Assembly (NCBI GenBank): GCA_003220595.1
Contig: QHSZ01000086.1
Coordinates: forward strand, 1-53,797
Direction of reading: 5' to 3'
Source: Candidatus Rokuibacteriota bacterium
Lineage (GTDB): Bacteria; Methylomirabilota; Methylomirabilia; Rokubacteriales; CSP1-6
Length of the DNA stretch: 53,797 bases
The position numbers and the translations under genes are program-made. Shown one piece after another: positions 41,446 through 50,005 of the stretch. Numbering within the stretch: the first letter of the stretch is position 1; each line of letters opens with the position of its first letter. Under the pieces are notes generated by a model. The model ran no database searches. It saw only the letters and a list, made by a program, of their open reading frames with translations, and was not told where the DNA came from.

Positions 41446-42159
41446 GTGAAGGTCGCGATCCACCAGCCGCACTACCTCCCGTGGCTCGGCTACGTCGCCA
41501 AGTGGGCCGCCGCGGACTGCTTCATCTTCCTCGACACCGTGCAGTACGAGAAGAACGGCTGGCAGAACCGGAACCGGATCAAGACGAGCCAGGGCCCGCA
41601 GTGGCTGACCGTGCCCGTGCAGGCGCGCCTGGCGACGGCGATCCGCGACGTCGGCGTCGATGCCGCCCAGCCCTGGGCCGCCCGCCACCTGCGCGCGATC
41701 GAGCTCGGCTATGCGCGGGCGCCGCACTTCGCCCGCTACCGTGACGGCCTCGGCGCCTTCTACGCGCGCGCGTGGGACCGGCTGGCGCCGCTCGCGGCCG
41801 CGAGCGCCGAGTGGCTGGCGCGGGCGCTCGGGGTGACGACGCCGGTCACGCTCGCGTCGGCGCTCGACCTCGGCCCCGCACCGGTCGAGGACGCGACCGC
41901 TCGCCTCGTGGCCCTCTGCCGGGCCGTGGGCGCCGACACCTACCTCGCGGGGCGGGACGGCGCGCGCTACATGGATCTCGCCCAGTTCCGGACGGCCGGG
42001 ATCGCCGTGGAGGCCCAGGAGTACGCGCACCCCGTGTACGCCCAGCTCCACGGGGAATTCGTCACTGCTCTCTCGGCCCTTGACATATTATTGATGCACG
42101 GAGATGAGGCCCTCGCCATCCTGTGCCGCGGCAACGCGTGGGCGCGCCTCGCGCCCTGA
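41446..42159 (+). CDS. WbqC-like family protein
   Basis: 237 residues, the usual WbqC length. KVAIHQPHYLPWLGYVAKWAAADCFIFLDTVQYEKNGWQNRNRIK is the signature N-terminus, followed by WLTVPVQA and, later, YLAGRDGARYMDLAQFRTAGI. The family occurs in O-antigen and antibiotic clusters beside DegT aminotransferases and acyl or methyl transferases; its reaction is not settled. Start GTG 31 nt after the PHP gene. With the PIG-L deacetylase and DegT genes that follow, it probably belongs to amino-sugar synthesis. Confidence 0.92.
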   Translation: MKVAIHQPHYLPWLGYVAKWAAADCFIFLDTVQYEKNGWQNRNRIKTSQGPQWLTVPVQARLATAIRDVGVDAAQPWAARHLRAIELGYARAPHFARYRDGLGAFYARAWDRLAPLAAASAEWLARALGVTTPVTLASALDLGPAPVEDATARLVALCRAVGADTYLAGRDGARYMDLAQFRTAGIAVEAQEYAHPVYAQLHGEFVTALSALDILLMHGDEALAILCRGNAWARLAP

Positions 42160-42169
42160 GTCCGCCTAA

Positions 42170-42784
42170 ATGAACATCCTCGCGCTCGGCGCCCACCCCG
42201 ACGACATCGAGTACGGCTGCGGTGGCATGCTCGCCAAGTACGCGCGCAAGGGGAACGGCGTCTACATGTTCATCGCGTCCGACGGCGCGCTCGGTGGCGA
42301 CGCGGAGGTGCGGCGCCGGGAGCAGAAGGATGCGGCCCGGACTCTCAGCGTCCGCGAGGTGTTCTGGGGCGAGTACCAGGACACCGAGGTGCCGCTCTCG
42401 CGCGAGCTGATCGTGCGCATCGAGGCGGTGATCCGGCAGATCGAGCCGCGGATGATCTTCGTGAACTCGCCCGAGGACACGCACCAAGACCACCGTCACC
42501 TGGCCCAGTGCGCCATGTCCGCGACGCGCTACGTCCCGAACTTCCTCTTCTTCGAGGTCCCGTCGACGGTCGAGTTCCGGCCGAACTGCTACACCGACAT
42601 CGCCGACGTGCTCGACATCAAGCTCGCGAGCCTCGAGGCCCACCGCTCGCAGGTGGCGAAGACGAACATCGAGGACCTCACCATTCTCGAGCTGGCGAAG
42701 TCGTCGGCTAACTTCCGCGGCATCCAGGCGCGGGTGAAGTACGCCGAGGCATTCCAGTCGGTCAGGCTGCTCCTCAACCTCTAG
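42170..42784 (+). CDS. PIG-L/LmbE family deacetylase
   Basis: 204 residues. The zinc-binding AHPDDIE is near the N-terminus (residues 8-14) and the second metal motif HQDHRH lies near 104-109; IRQIEPRMIFVNSPEDTHQDH is typical. Members deacetylate N-acetylglucosamine-containing substrates. The neighbours WbqC-like and DegT indicate it acts on an N-acetylated sugar of the surface glycan. Ten nt after the WbqC-like gene. Confidence 0.93.
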   Translation: MNILALGAHPDDIEYGCGGMLAKYARKGNGVYMFIASDGALGGDAEVRRREQKDAARTLSVREVFWGEYQDTEVPLSRELIVRIEAVIRQIEPRMIFVNSPEDTHQDHRHLAQCAMSATRYVPNFLFFEVPSTVEFRPNCYTDIADVLDIKLASLEAHRSQVAKTNIEDLTILELAKSSANFRGIQARVKYAEAFQSVRLLLNL

Positions 42785-42794
42785 CCGGATCCCG

Positions 42795-43835
42795 GTGATC
42801 GCCCACTCGAGGCCCACGCTCAGCGAGGAGGACGTCGGGCGCGTGGCGCGTGTCGTCCGTTCGGGTCACCTCGCGCAGGGAGAGGAGGTCGCCGCCTTCG
42901 AGGGGGAGCTGGCGCCCCGGCTCGGCGTGCCGGCGGCCGCCGCGGTGAGCTCGGGCAGCGCCGCCCTCGAGCTGGCGCTGCGCGCCCTCGGCGCGGGCGC
43001 GGGCGATGAGGTCATCGTGCCCACCTACGCGTGCGACGCGCTCCACCACGCGGTGACCCGGTGCGGCGCGACCCCGGTGCTGGCCGACGCCGACCCCGAG
43101 ACGCTCGGCCTGTCGCCCAAGGACGCGGCGCGGCGCCGCACGCGACGCACCCGCGCGATCGTCGCCGTCCACCCTTTCGGGCTCGCGGTCGGCCTCGACG
43201 AGCTCCTCGCGCTCGGCGTCCCGCTCGTCGAGGACTGCGCCCAGGCGATCGGCGCGGTCGCCGACGGCCGGCCCGCGGGCTCCCGGGGCGCGCTCTCCGT
43301 GTGCTCGTTCTACGCGACCAAGCTTCTCACCACGGGCGAGGGCGGCGCCGTCGCCGGTCCCGCCGACCACGTCGCGCGGGTGCGCGACGCGCGCGACTAC
43401 GACGAGCGCGCGGACCTCGCCCCGCGCTTCAACTACAAGCTGACGGATATGCAGGCGGCCCTCGGCCGCGGCCAGCTCACCCGGCTCGACGCCTTCCTGG
43501 CCCGCCGACGCGAGATCGCCGCGCGCTACCGCGGCGCCCTCGCCGGGGTCGCCCGCTGCCGCGTGCCCGCCGACGCGGGCGCCCGCCACGTCTACCACCG
43601 GTTCGTCGTGCGCGTGGAGCGGCCGCTCGAGCGCGTCATCGAGGAGCTCGCCCGGCGCGGCGTGAGCGCGCGGCGCCCGGTCTTCCGCCCGATCCACCGG
43701 GCGCTCGGACTCGACGGTTACCGGGACGCCGAGCGGCTGTGGGAGACGTGCCTGTCGCTCCCGTGCTACCCGCTCCTGACCGACGCCGAGGCGGACGCGG
43801 TCGCGGCGGCGCTCGCGGCGGCGCTGGCGGCGTGA
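42795..43835 (+). CDS. DegT/DnrJ/EryC1/StrS aminotransferase
   Basis: 346 residues. MIAHSRPTLSEEDVGRVARVVRSGHLAQG is the family start. The PLP-binding lysine lies in CSFYATKLLTTGEGGAV (about residue 176), preceded by VPLVEDCAQAIGA; FNYKLTDMQAALGRGQL follows. It should transfer an amino group from glutamate to a keto-sugar nucleotide. GTG start; the stop overlaps the GTG of the WecA-like gene. An elongated Arg-rich loop (RRRTRRTRAIVAV) is unusual but within variation. Confidence 0.94.
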   Translation: MIAHSRPTLSEEDVGRVARVVRSGHLAQGEEVAAFEGELAPRLGVPAAAAVSSGSAALELALRALGAGAGDEVIVPTYACDALHHAVTRCGATPVLADADPETLGLSPKDAARRRTRRTRAIVAVHPFGLAVGLDELLALGVPLVEDCAQAIGAVADGRPAGSRGALSVCSFYATKLLTTGEGGAVAGPADHVARVRDARDYDERADLAPRFNYKLTDMQAALGRGQLTRLDAFLARRREIAARYRGALAGVARCRVPADAGARHVYHRFVVRVERPLERVIEELARRGVSARRPVFRPIHRALGLDGYRDAERLWETCLSLPCYPLLTDAEADAVAAALAAALAA

Positions 43836-44953
43836 TCGATCGCTTCACGCTCCCCCGCCTCGTGCTCCCGGCGGTGCTCCTGCTGTCGCCGGTGCGCGAC
43901 GCGTTCGTGGCTGCGCGCCTGCTGTGGCTCTACCTCGCGCTGCTCGCGTGGGGCCTGGCGTTCTTCGTGACGCCGCTCGTGCGGGGTGTCGCCCACTGGC
44001 GGGGCGTGCTCGACCTGCCCGCGGAGCGCAAGGTGCACCGCGTCGCGACGCCGCTGCTCGGGGGCGTCGCGGTCTGGGCCGCGCTCGCGGCGACCGTGCT
44101 CGCCAACTTCGAGTTCTCGCGCGGCCTGAAGGGCGTCGCGGTCGGCGGGGCGATCGTCGTCGCCCTCGGTGTCCTCGACGACGTGTTCGACGTGCCCGCG
44201 CGACTCAAGCTCGCCGGCCAGGTGGCGGCGGCGGCGGCGGCGATCGGGTACGGCGTCGTCCTCGACGCGGTGCCGACCTGGGTCCCCGGCGTCGTCTGGC
44301 TGAACGTGCTCCTCACCACCCTCTGGTTCCTCACGGTGACGAACTCGATCCAGTTCCTCGACGGCATGGACGGGCTGGCCGCGGGCCTCGGCGTCATCGC
44401 CGGCATCTTCTTCAGCCTCGTGTCGCTCCAGACCGGACAGCGCTACCTCATGTTCCTCTCGGCGGCGCTCGTGGGGGCGTGCCTCGGGTTCCTTCCGTAC
44501 AACTTCCGGCCGGGCGGCGCCACGATCTTCCTCGGCGACAGCGGCGCCTCGTTCATCGGCTTCACGCTGGCGGGGCTCGCGGTGATGGGCGTGTGGGCCC
44601 AGAACAATCCCCTCGTGTCGCTGCTCACCCCCATGCTGATCCTGGGCGTGCCGCTCTTCGACATCGCCTTCGTCGGCGTCGGGCGCGTGGTCACCGGCAA
44701 GGTGCACTCCCTTGCCGAGTGGCTCGCCTACACGGGCAAGGACCACATCCACCACCGGTTCCAGGCCCTCGGCCTCACGAAGACCCAGAGCGTGCTGCTG
44801 ATCTTCTTCATCGCGGCGACGCTCGGCCTCTCGGCCATCCTCTTGAAGGACGCGGCTCCGCACGAGGTCGTGCTCGTGCTCGTCCAGGCGGCGTGCGTGC
44901 TGGCGATCGTCGCCATCCTCGAGGGGATCGGCCGCGTCCGCCCGCGGGACTGA
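43832..44953 (+). CDS. WecA/MraY-like undecaprenyl-phosphate sugar-1-phosphate transferase
   Basis: 373 residues and about ten membrane helices. Conserved cytosolic motifs: PAERKVHRVATPLLGGVAV, LGVLDDVFDVPARLKL (DDxxD), NSIQFLDGMDGLAAGLG, PYNFRPGGATIFLGDSGASFIG and GKDHIHHRF (HIHHR as in WecA). It attaches a HexNAc- or similar sugar-1-phosphate to undecaprenyl phosphate, starting repeat-unit assembly. Start GTG in a GTGA overlap with the aminotransferase gene. Its site at the 3' end of the EPS genes fits an initiating-enzyme role. Confidence 0.93.
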   Translation: MIDRFTLPRLVLPAVLLLSPVRDAFVAARLLWLYLALLAWGLAFFVTPLVRGVAHWRGVLDLPAERKVHRVATPLLGGVAVWAALAATVLANFEFSRGLKGVAVGGAIVVALGVLDDVFDVPARLKLAGQVAAAAAAIGYGVVLDAVPTWVPGVVWLNVLLTTLWFLTVTNSIQFLDGMDGLAAGLGVIAGIFFSLVSLQTGQRYLMFLSAALVGACLGFLPYNFRPGGATIFLGDSGASFIGFTLAGLAVMGVWAQNNPLVSLLTPMLILGVPLFDIAFVGVGRVVTGKVHSLAEWLAYTGKDHIHHRFQALGLTKTQSVLLIFFIAATLGLSAILLKDAAPHEVVLVLVQAACVLAIVAILEGIGRVRPRD

Positions 44954-44966
44954 GCGCCCGCGTATG

Positions 44967-44972
44967 TATAAT
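44967..44972 (+). promoter_or_regulatory. TATAAT box before galU
   Basis: A perfect TATAAT (44967-44972) lies 6 nt before the galU ATG at 44979. This places predicted transcription start at or next to the start codon. No matching -35 box and no Shine-Dalgarno sequence are seen, which fits a leaderless transcript. Confidence 0.45.
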
Positions 44973-44978
44973 GTGCCG

Positions 44979-45845
44979 ATGAATGTCCGCAAGGGCGTGT
45001 TCCCGGCGGCGGGGCTCGGCACGCGCTTCCTGCCCGCGACGAAGGCGCAGCCCAAGGAGATGCTCCCGCTCGTCGACAAGCCGATGATCCAGTACGTCGT
45101 CGAGGAGGCGGTGGCCTCGGGGCTGAATGAGATCATCATCGTCACCGGCCGCGGCAAGCGCGCGATCGAGGACCACTTCGACGCTTCGTTCGAGCTCGAG
45201 TACTACCTGAACGACCGCGGTAAGACCGAGGAGCTCGCCCAGATCAAGACGATCTCCGAGCTGGCCTCGGTCTCCTACGTCCGGCAGAAGGAGCCCCTCG
45301 GCCTCGGCCACGCGATCCTCTGCGCCCGCGCGCTCGTGGGCGAGGAGCCCTTCGCCGTGTTCCTCGGCGACGACATCATCGGGGCGGCGCCGACCCCGTG
45401 CATGCGTCAGCTCCTCGACGCCTTCGAGCGTTTCGGCGGGCCCGTGCTGGCCGTCGAGCGCGTGCCGCGGGCGCGCCTCGGCCAGTACGGCGTGATCGCG
45501 CCGCGTCCGATCGGCGGCAACGTCTACGAGATCCTCGACCTCGTCGAGAAGCCGCGGCCATCGGAGGCGCCCTCGGACCTCGCGATCATCGGCCGCTACG
45601 TGCTGACGCCCGAGCTGTTCTCGATCCTGGCCGAGACGGCGGCGGGCAAGAACGGCGAGATCCAGCTGACCGACGCGCTCCGGACCCTGCGCGCGCGGCG
45701 CCCCATGTACGCCGTCGAGTTCGAGGGGCGGCGCTACGATACCGGCGACAAGCTGGGCTTCCTCAAGGCGACGGTCGAGTTCGCGCTGGCGCGCCCCGAC
45801 CTCGCCGACGAGTTCCGGACCTACCTCAAGGCGCTCAAGCTCTAG
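44979..45845 (+). CDS. galU: UTP-glucose-1-phosphate uridylyltransferase
   Basis: 288 residues. The nucleotidyl-transferase signature AAGLGTRFLPATKAQPKEMLPLVDKPMIQYVVEEAV is near the N-terminus, followed by GRGKRAIEDHFD, VRQKEPLGLGHAILCA, FLGDDII and LVEKP. It makes UDP-glucose for the glycan genes upstream. Two ATGs compete, 44964 and 44979; 44979 is preferred because VRKGVFPAAG is the family start and a TATAAT sits at the right distance for a leaderless message. It lies 25 nt after the WecA-like gene. Confidence 0.95.
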   Translation: MNVRKGVFPAAGLGTRFLPATKAQPKEMLPLVDKPMIQYVVEEAVASGLNEIIIVTGRGKRAIEDHFDASFELEYYLNDRGKTEELAQIKTISELASVSYVRQKEPLGLGHAILCARALVGEEPFAVFLGDDIIGAAPTPCMRQLLDAFERFGGPVLAVERVPRARLGQYGVIAPRPIGGNVYEILDLVEKPRPSEAPSDLAIIGRYVLTPELFSILAETAAGKNGEIQLTDALRTLRARRPMYAVEFEGRRYDTGDKLGFLKATVEFALARPDLADEFRTYLKALKL

Positions 45846-45904
45846 CCTCTCGCGCGCGGCGCGTGGTTTGACTTGCCCCCGGGGTTCTGACACACTTTTC
45901 GGAA

Positions 45905-45923
45905 CCTTCCGAGTACGGGAAGG
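45905..45923 (+). promoter_or_regulatory. hairpin sequestering the SD of the pncB-like gene
   Basis: CCTTCC (45905-45910) pairs with GGAAGG (45918-45923) across a 7-nt loop. The right arm is the only SD-like sequence before the ATG at 45935, so folding would hide it. A TATAAT at 45931-45936 overlaps the start codon and cannot serve this gene. A weak TTGACT (45868-45873) with CACACT (45891-45896) might be the promoter. Confidence 0.3.
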
Positions 45924-45934
45924 CCGCACATATA

Positions 45935-47146
45935 ATGGCGAAGACCCCGAAGCGCCCGTTCCATACAGCCTCCGACGCCGAGATCAAGAGCGGCGAGGTC
46001 TCGGACGTCTACTTCGCCCGCACGGTCCAGATCCTGACCCACCGCAAGGACACGAAGCGCGTCAAGGCCGAGGTTTACCTCAAGTCCCTGCCCGAGGACT
46101 GGCGCTGGGGCGTCCTCGCCGGCGTCGAGGAGGCCGCGAGCCTGCTCGAGGGCCTGCGCGTGGACGTGCTGGCGATGGACGAGGGGACGCTCTTCGAGCC
46201 GTACCAGCCCGTGCTCCGCATCGAGGGGACCTACGTCGAGTGGGCGCAATACGAGACCGCGCTCCTCGGTCTCCTCTGCCAGGCCTCCGGCATCGCGACC
46301 AAGGCGGCGCGGTGTAAGAAGGCCGCGGGCGAGCGTCAGGTGATCTCGTTCGGCGCGCGCCGGATGCATCCGTCGCTCGCGCCCATGATCGAGCGCAACG
46401 CGTTCATCGGCGGCTGCGACGGCGTCGCCGTCACCAAGTCCGCCGAGCTGATCGACGCCGACCCGACGGGCACGATTCCGCACTCGCTCGTGCTCATGGT
46501 CGGGGACACGGTCGAGGCCCTGCGCGCGTTCCACGACGTCGTGGACACGAAGGTGCGCCGCGTGGCGCTCATCGACACGCTCCAGGACGAGAAGTTCGAG
46601 GCGATCCGCGTGGCCGAGGCGCTCGGCAAGGACCTCTACGCGGTCCGGCTCGACACGCCCTCGTCACGGCGGGGTGACTTCTACCGGATCATCGAGGAGG
46701 TCCGTTGGGAGCTCGACCTCCGCGGCTTCGGTCACGTGAAGATCCTGGCGTCGGGCGGGATCGACGAGTACGAGATCCTCAACCTGAACCCGGTCGTCGA
46801 CGGCTACGGCGTCGGCACCTCGATCGCCAACGCGCCGGTGCTGAACTTCGCGCTCGACATCATGGAGATCGAGGGGCGGCCCGTGGCCAAGCGCGGCAAG
46901 TGGTCGGGCGCGAAGGCGGTCTACCGCCGCCGCGGCACGAGCGAGACGCTCGTGCTGCCCGAAGGCAAGAAGCCCCCCGGGCGCGACGGGGCGACGTGGG
47001 AGCCCCTCCTCAAGCCGCTCGTCGCCGCGGGGCGCATCGCCCGCGACCTCCCGCCGCCGCGCACCCTGCGCGACTTCGTGCTGGACCAGCTCACGCGCGT
47101 GCCGCTCGACACGCTCCGACGCCAGGCACTCCGCCGCGACTTCTGA
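45935..47146 (+). CDS. pncB: nicotinate phosphoribosyltransferase family protein
   Basis: 403 residues. The QPRTase-like barrel motifs are present: FARTVQILTHRKDTKRV, YETALLGLLCQASGIATKAARCKKAAG, ISFGARRMHPSLAPMIERNAFIGGCDGVAVTKSAE, LIDTLQDEKFEA, YAVRLDTPSSRRGDF and KILASGGIDEYEI. It makes nicotinate mononucleotide from nicotinate and PRPP in the NAD salvage pathway. It is shorter than E. coli PncB and nearer to the archaeal-type enzyme. Next to the trp genes, 22 nt before trpC; PRPP is also a tryptophan-pathway substrate. Confidence 0.88.
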   Translation: MAKTPKRPFHTASDAEIKSGEVSDVYFARTVQILTHRKDTKRVKAEVYLKSLPEDWRWGVLAGVEEAASLLEGLRVDVLAMDEGTLFEPYQPVLRIEGTYVEWAQYETALLGLLCQASGIATKAARCKKAAGERQVISFGARRMHPSLAPMIERNAFIGGCDGVAVTKSAELIDADPTGTIPHSLVLMVGDTVEALRAFHDVVDTKVRRVALIDTLQDEKFEAIRVAEALGKDLYAVRLDTPSSRRGDFYRIIEEVRWELDLRGFGHVKILASGGIDEYEILNLNPVVDGYGVGTSIANAPVLNFALDIMEIEGRPVAKRGKWSGAKAVYRRRGTSETLVLPEGKKPPGRDGATWEPLLKPLVAAGRIARDLPPPRTLRDFVLDQLTRVPLDTLRRQALRRDF

Positions 47147-47168
47147 GCGCGGGTGTGCGTCTCACGCC

Positions 47169-47954
47169 ATGAGCATCCTCGACGACATCGTCCGCGACAA
47201 GCGCCAGGAAATCGCGCGCCGCCGGGCCGCGACCCCGCGCGCCGAGCTCGAGCGCCGGGTCGCGCAGGCCGGGCCCGCCCGCGATTTCGAGGGCGCGCTC
47301 GCAGGAAGGCCCGGGCGCGCGCGCCTGATCGCCGAGGTGAAGAAGGCGTCACCCTCCCGCGGCGTCCTCGCGGGCGACCTCGACCCGCTCGCCCTCGCGC
47401 GGAGCTACGCCGCGGCGGGCGCCCACGCGATCTCGGTCCTCACCGACGAGAAGTACTTCCAGGGGAGCCTCGACCTCCTCGCGCCGATCCGCGCGGCCGT
47501 GCCTCTGCCCCTCCTCCGCAAGGATTTCACGCTCGACGAGTACCAGCTCTGGGAGTCGCGCGCGGCCGGCGCCGACGCGGTGCTGCTGATCGTCGCGATC
47601 CTGGCGCCCGCGGGTCTGCGCGACCTCGTCGCCGCGGCGAAGGGCCTCGGCCTCGCGGCGCTGATCGAGTGCCACACCGCGGGCGAGCTCGACGCGGCGC
47701 TCGGCGCGGGCGCCCGGATCGTCGGCCTCAACAACCGCGACCTCCGCACCTTCGAGACGCGCATCGAGACGACGCTCGAGCTCCTGCCGTTGATCCCGCC
47801 GGGGCCGATCGTCGTCAGCGAGAGCGGGTTCTTCACCGGCGACCAGGTCCGGCGGGTGGTGGACGCGGGCGCCCACGCCGTGCTCGTCGGCGAGGGGCTC
47901 GTCCGCGCCGTCGACGTCGGGGCGAAGCTCCGGGAGCTCACGCTCGATGGTTAG
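47169..47954 (+). CDS. trpC: indole-3-glycerol phosphate synthase
   Basis: 261 residues, standard length. ILDDIVRDKRQEIARR is the N-terminal helix; RLIAEVKKASPSRGVL carries the catalytic Lys of beta strand 1; LRKDFTLDEYQ the second; IVGLNNRDLRTFE and VVSESGFFTGDQ complete the barrel. It closes the ring of CdRP to indole-3-glycerol phosphate. The 3' end overlaps trpF by 8 nt. Confidence 0.96.
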   Translation: MSILDDIVRDKRQEIARRRAATPRAELERRVAQAGPARDFEGALAGRPGRARLIAEVKKASPSRGVLAGDLDPLALARSYAAAGAHAISVLTDEKYFQGSLDLLAPIRAAVPLPLLRKDFTLDEYQLWESRAAGADAVLLIVAILAPAGLRDLVAAAKGLGLAALIECHTAGELDAALGAGARIVGLNNRDLRTFETRIETTLELLPLIPPGPIVVSESGFFTGDQVRRVVDAGAHAVLVGEGLVRAVDVGAKLRELTLDG

Positions 47955-48594
47955 GGTCAAGGTCTGCGGGATCACGAACCTCGAGGACGCGAGGGTCGCG
48001 GTCGAGGCGGGCGCCGACGCCCTCGGCTTCATCTTCGTCGAGGGGACGCCGCGGTTCGTCACGCCCGAGCAGGCGGCGCCGATCATCCGCGCCCTGCCGC
48101 CGTTCGTCACGTCCGTCGGCGTCTTCTGGGATCACCCGGCGGGGCACGTGAAGGCCGTCGCCGAGGCGTGCGGGCTCCGCGCGCTGCAGTTCCACGGCGA
48201 CGAGCGGCCGGAGGACCTCGAGGGCTACGCGCTGCCGGTGATCAAGACCCTCAAGCTCGCGCCCTCGGACGCGCTCGGGGGTCGCCCACCGTGGACGCCG
48301 CTCATCGCCGAACGCTACCGGAAGTGCGCGGCGGCCCTCCTGCTCGACAGCGCCGCGCGCTGGAGCGAGGGTGAGCCGCGCCAGCCCATCGAGTGGACGG
48401 CGGCGCGCGACCTGACCGGCCACCGCTGGCGGGTCGTCCTGTCGGCCGGGCTGACGCCGGAAAACGTGGGGCGGGCGGTTGCGACGGCACGGCCGTACGC
48501 CGTGGACGTGAACTCCGGCGTGGAGACGCAGCCGGGACGCAAGGACCCGGACAAGGTCTGGCGCTTCGTCGCCGAAGCCAAGGGCGTGCGATGA
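47947..48594 (+). CDS. trpF: phosphoribosylanthranilate isomerase
   Basis: 215 residues. [35 protein letters not shown] contains the catalytic Cys of strand 1, [10 protein letters not shown] is typical, [12 protein letters not shown] and [16 protein letters not shown] bind the phosphate and carry the catalytic Asp. It isomerises PRA to CdRP. It overlaps trpC by 8 nt, and its TGA (48592-48594) overlaps the ATG of a repeat-derived ORF placed between it and trpB. Confidence 0.96.
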   Translation: MVRVKVCGITNLEDARVAVEAGADALGFIFVEGTPRFVTPEQAAPIIRALPPFVTSVGVFWDHPAGHVKAVAEACGLRALQFHGDERPEDLEGYALPVIKTLKLAPSDALGGRPPWTPLIAERYRKCAAALLLDSAARWSEGEPRQPIEWTAARDLTGHRWRVVLSAGLTPENVGRAVATARPYAVDVNSGVETQPGRKDPDKVWRFVAEAKGVR

Positions 48595-48787
48595 GCGACG
48601 CGCCCCTGACTCGGGCCACCCACGGTTCACGCCGGCCTCGTGGACCCCGCTACCAAATGAGCGACGCGCGCCTGTTTCAGGCCACCCACGGTTCGCGCCG
48701 GCCTCGTGGACCCCGCTACCAAATGAGCGACGCGCGCCTGTTTCAGGCCACCCACGGTTCGCGCCGGCCTCGTGGACCCCGCTACCG
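48591..48787 (+). repeat. three tandem units of the 66-nt repeat between trpF and trpB
   Basis: Units at 48591-48656, 48657-48722 (66 nt each) and 48723-48787 (65 nt). The second and third are identical through TACC; the first differs at several positions. Each begins ATGAGCGACGCG and ends GGACCCCGCTACC plus 1-2 nt. A short inverted repeat, GCCTG-TTT-CAGGC, is conserved inside. The outer sequence is ATGA at both edges. Removing the insert leaves trpF and trpB in a plain ATGA overlap. Confidence 0.92.
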
Positions 48788-48791
48788 ATGA
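48591..48791 (+). CDS. 66-aa small ORF of three 22-residue repeats
   Basis: Starts with ATG in the trpF stop (ATGA) and stops with TGA in the trpB start (ATGA), so it is open through all three repeat units. The product repeats [15 protein letters not shown]...RPRGPRY three times and is strongly basic. No resemblance to a known family. It may be translated by coupling from trpF and pass ribosomes on to trpB. Whether the peptide itself matters is unknown. Confidence 0.5.
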   Translation: MSDAPLTRATHGSRRPRGPRYQMSDARLFQATHGSRRPRGPRYQMSDARLFQATHGSRRPRGPRYR

Positions 48792-50005
48792 AGCGCGCGC
48801 GGCCTCGGCCCGCCGCCCTGCCCGACGCGCAGGGGCACTTCGGCCGGTTCGGCGGCCGCTTCGTGCCCGAGACGCTCATGGCCCCGCTCGTCGAGCTCGA
48901 GCGCGCGTACGCCCGGGCGCGCCGCGACCCCGCGTTCCAGGCGCGCCTCGCCGGGCTCCTCCGGGACTACGCCGGGCGGCCCACCCCGCTCTACTTCGCG
49001 ACGCGCCTCAGCGAGCAGGCCGGCGGCGCCCGGATCTACCTGAAGCGCGAGGACCTCTGTCACACCGGCGCCCACAAGATCAACAACGTCCTCGGCCAGG
49101 CGCTCCTCGCCGAGCGGATGGGCAAGCGGCGGGTGATTGCCGAGACCGGCGCGGGCCAGCACGGCGTCGCGACCGCGACCGCCGCGGCGCTCCTGGGCCT
49201 CGCGTGCGAGGTGTACATGGGCGCGGAGGATATCGAGCGGCAGGCGCTCAACGTCTTCCGGATGCGCCTGCTCGGCGCGCGCGTCGTCCCGGTCGAGTCG
49301 GGGAGCCGCACGCTCAAGGACGCGATCAACGAGGCGCTGCGCGACTGGGTCACGAACGTGCGCACGACCTACTACCTCCTCGGCTCGGCGCTCGGCCCGC
49401 ACCCGTACCCGGTGATGGTCCGCGACTTCCACGCCGTCATCGGCGCGGAGACGCGGCGGCAGGCCCGCCAGGCGCTCGGCCGGCTTCCGGACGCGCTGGT
49501 CGCGTGCGTCGGCGGCGGCTCGAACGCGATCGGGCTCTTCCACCCGTTCATCGGCGACCGCCGGGTCAGGATCATCGGCGTCGAGCCCGGCGGCGAGGGG
49601 CTCGCAACGGGCCGGCACGGCGCCTCGATGACCGCGGGGCGCGTGGGGGTGCTGCACGGCTGCATGAGCTACCTGCTCCAGAGCGACGACGGTCAGATCG
49701 CCACCGCCCACTCGATCTCGGCGGGGCTCGATTACCCGGGCGTCGGGCCCGAGCACGCCTACTACCGCGACGCGGGCCGCTTCGAGTTCGTGGCCGTGAC
49801 GGACGAGGAGGCGCTCGAGGGCTTCGAGGCGCTCACGCGCCTCGAAGGCATCATGCCGGCGCTCGAGTCGGCCCACGCCGTCGCGCACGCGATGCGGCTC
49901 GCCAAGACCCTGCCGCGCGCGAAGGCGATCGTCGTGGGCCTCTCCGGGCGCGGCGACAAGGACGTGCACGTCGTCGCCAAGGCCCTCGGCACGGAGGTCA
50001 AATGA
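48788..50005 (+). CDS. trpB: tryptophan synthase beta chain
   Basis: 405 residues. [16 protein letters not shown] at the start, [23 protein letters not shown] with the PLP lysine near residue 97, [19 protein letters not shown], and the phosphate-binding glycine loop [10 protein letters not shown]. It condenses indole with serine to give tryptophan in complex with TrpA. ATG overlaps the stop of the repeat-derived ORF; TGA at 50003-50005 overlaps the ATG of the repeat fused to trpA. Confidence 0.97.
   Translation: MKRARPRPAALPDAQGHFGRFGGRFVPETLMAPLVELERAYARARRDPAFQARLAGLLRDYAGRPTPLYFATRLSEQAGGARIYLKREDLCHTGAHKINNVLGQALLAERMGKRRVIAETGAGQHGVATATAAALLGLACEVYMGAEDIERQALNVFRMRLLGARVVPVESGSRTLKDAINEALRDWVTNVRTTYYLLGSALGPHPYPVMVRDFHAVIGAETRRQARQALGRLPDALVACVGGGSNAIGLFHPFIGDRRVRIIGVEPGGEGLATGRHGASMTAGRVGVLHGCMSYLLQSDDGQIATAHSISAGLDYPGVGPEHAYYRDAGRFEFVAVTDEEALEGFEALTRLEGIMPALESAHAVAHAMRLAKTLPRAKAIVVGLSGRGDKDVHVVAKALGTEVK

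Noticed and set aside
12666-44953. exosortase/PEP-CTERM system
   Set aside because: The ATPase, Wzc-like and AsnB-like genes resemble those of exosortase loci, but no exosortase (multi-helix Cys/Arg/His transpeptidase) and no PEP-CTERM sorting tail was found in the window.
48591-48787. CRISPR array
   Set aside because: The three units are contiguous, coding and without unique spacers; no cas gene is nearby.
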